Shown: positions 62,597 to 64,000 of the stretch, in pieces
How positions within the stretch are numbered: the stretch's first letter is position 1
Layout: the number at the start of each line of letters is the position of its first letter
Origin: Gp6-AA40 sp963818645
GTDB lineage: Bacteria > Acidobacteriota > Vicinamibacteria > Vicinamibacterales > UBA2999
Assembly (NCBI GenBank): GCA_963818645.1
Contig: CAWFTF010000014.1
Coordinates: 55,688-119,687 of the forward strand
Reading direction: 5' to 3'
DNA: 64,000 nt
Program-made: the position numbers and the translations under genes
The notes under the pieces: model-generated
Database searches by the model: none
What the model saw: the letters and a program-made list of their open reading frames with translations, nothing else
What the model was told of the DNA's origin: nothing

Positions 62597-64000
62597 TCAG
62601 GTCTCGTGGACTGCTGCGAGTGGTGCCGCTGCAAGTGAGTTCGGAATCCGAACCAGCACTTTTGTTCCGTGCCCGGGCAGCGATTCCACTCTGACGTGGC
62701 CGCGGGCGAGTCGCACGCGTTCGTCCATGCTACGGAGCCCAAGTCCGCTTCCCCTGCGCTCGCTGGCCGCGAACCCGATGCCATCGTCGACCACGCCCAG
62801 CTCGACTTCCTCATCTGTTGCCGTGAGAGTCACGATGATCGTGTGCGCGCGCGAGTGGCGCACGGCGTTGCCGAGTGCCTCCTGTGCCACGCGGAACAAG
62901 CAAAGCGCCGAGTCGGGGCTCAGACCATCGAGGTCGTTCACGGCGCTGAAAATCACTTCGACGTGATGATGCTCCTCGATTTCGGCGCAGTGCCGCCGCA
63001 GTGTCGCGACCAGGCCGGTCTGCTGCATCACACTCGGATGTAGTTCATGCGAGAGGTTCCGGATTGTCTCCGCGAGCGCTGAGGTGCGGTCGTGCAGTGT
63101 CGCGACTGTTTGCCCGACATCAGGTTGGATGACTGGCTTGAGGAGCTTGCGCTTGAGGCCACTCAACATGATGCCGATGCCGGCGAGTTGCTGACTCACG
63201 TCGTCGTGCAGGTCGCGCGCGATACGCATGCGCTCCATTTCCTGAGCGTTGATCAACCGGCCCGCAAGACTCTGATTCTCTTCGGCAGTCACACGAAAGC
63301 GCTGTTCGCTCTCTCGTAAGCTTGCCTCGACCCGTCGGCGTCTGGTTCGCTGAACAAGCAGTCCGGTGATCAGGGCGGTCTGCAGCACGAGCACGCTCGT
63401 CGCCCCGACGACGTAGAACTTGTACTGATCCCACAAGGACGGCTGTCGAAACCTGATGAGGCTACCCGCAGGGAGCTCGACTTTCGCTGATGCCCCAGCG
63501 CTGGAGCTGCCGCCAGTCGAATTGGGTGACGTTGGAGTCGATCTCGCGCACCGGGATGCTTTCCGGCGATTCGCCTTTGAGCACCCGCAGCGCCACGTTC
63601 GCCACGGCGCCAGCCTCGCGTTCCACATTCAGCACACTTCCGCCGACGCTGCCATGACCCTCGCTCGTGTCGATCCACACATAGGTGGGCACGTTCGCGA
63701 CGGCCGCAACCTGGTCGAGTGCGCTGGTCTCGTCGAACTTTCTGCCGTGTCCGTCGTCGTGGAACGAGAGGAAGTACACAATCGTATGCCGAGGCAGTTC
63801 TGCCACCCGTCGGAGCAGGTCTGGCGTCGCCACTCCGGACGAGTAGGTGAAATCAAGCCGGCCGTCGAACGCGCGGAATTGCGCCCGCGCCAGATCCTGG
63901 TAGAAGCGATCGGCATCCGACGCTCCGCTCACCACGAATACGTGCCGGAGATCCGGGTGCAGCTGGATCGCAATGTCGATCGAGCTCTTTACGTTCAACG
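62597..64000 (-). CDS. NarL-type sensor histidine kinase with substrate-binding-like domain, partial and frameshifted
   Basis: The 5' end runs off the window. The N-terminal part is a periplasmic-binding-like domain (LRHVFVVSGASDADRFYQDL, HTIVYFLSFHDDGHGRKFDE, PTYVWIDTSEGHGSVGGSV). A +1 shift near 63485 leads into a membrane helix (FYVVGATSVLVLQTALITGL), a HisKA_3 dimerisation domain (ERMRIARDLHDDVSQQLAGI with the phospho-accepting His; NLSHELHPSVM) and an ATPase domain (GNAVRHSRAHT, LGVVDDGIGFAASERRGSGL). It would pass phosphate to a LuxR/NarL-type regulator, probably encoded outside the window. Confidence 0.87.

Noticed and set aside
1993..63490. Genome-wide programmed +1 frameshifting
   Set aside because: The shift points share no slippery codon or adjacent stop, often lie at GC or homopolymer runs, and are absent from most genes, so error or ordinary mutation is more likely.

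Overview
The window is a GC-rich bacterial chromosome segment, most likely from an Acidobacteriota member of the Vicinamibacteria type. This is an inference from gene content: several PQQ-dependent dehydrogenases with cytochrome partners, a CRTAC1/FG-GAP protein, paired MmgE/PrpD proteins, and four copies of a secreted family of unknown function. No rRNA or single-copy phylogenetic marker confirms it. At least 30 apparent frameshifts interrupt otherwise well-conserved genes. Most are equivalent to one extra base, which suggests a draft or metagenomic assembly with residual indels more than widespread gene decay.

Layout. 1-4.7 kb holds a PQQ alcohol dehydrogenase that runs off the left edge, a sugar dehydrogenase, a VOC protein and the first secreted-family protein. 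4.8-11.8 kb holds two MmgE/PrpD proteins, a DUF1684 lipoprotein, small membrane proteins, an MFS permease and another secreted-family member. recQ follows at 11.9-13.7 kb. 13.7-24.1 kb is a likely dicarboxylate/CoA-thioester catabolic region: DASS anion permease, acyl-CoA dehydrogenase, CitE-like lyase, CaiB/BaiF CoA-transferase, SDR, MaoC hydratase and both halves of a class I fumarase-type hydratase. 24.5-26.6 kb holds a lactonase-like metallohydrolase and an MFS permease on the minus strand. 26.7-35.3 kb holds an M4 peptidase, an outer-membrane barrel, a cytochrome c/PQQ dehydrogenase pair, a VOC protein and a cytochrome-PQQ fusion. 35.3-38.9 kb holds a heavily frameshifted PPIase-CRTAC1 protein and a SCO protein. 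39-52.8 kb holds an OYE-type oxidoreductase, a lipoprotein cytochrome, a two-subunit molybdenum hydroxylase, a lytic transglycosylase, an Nramp relative, an LLM oxidoreductase, a PHP protein, ilvA and a sigma/anti-sigma pair. tadA and tRNA-Ser(CGA) follow. The flank downstream of the tRNA carries degenerate copies of the tRNA 3' end, an IS21-family element with a 5-bp target duplication, and a second transposase remnant. 57-64 kb holds a DUF2252 protein, outer-membrane proteins, membrane proteins and a sensor kinase that runs off the right edge.

The most unusual feature is intergenic. Many gaps contain degenerate arrays with a strict 7-bp period. The unit sequences differ between sites, but most fit NNNNACT (CCCAACT, GCCTACT, GTGAACT, TTTGACT, GGGGACT). 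They are often arranged as inverted pairs that could fold into hairpins. A second class has an 8-bp period. The best metabolic hypothesis is that the 13.7-24.1 kb genes, with the PrpD proteins, break down branched C5 dicarboxylates such as itaconate, mesaconate or citramalate to acetyl-CoA and pyruvate.
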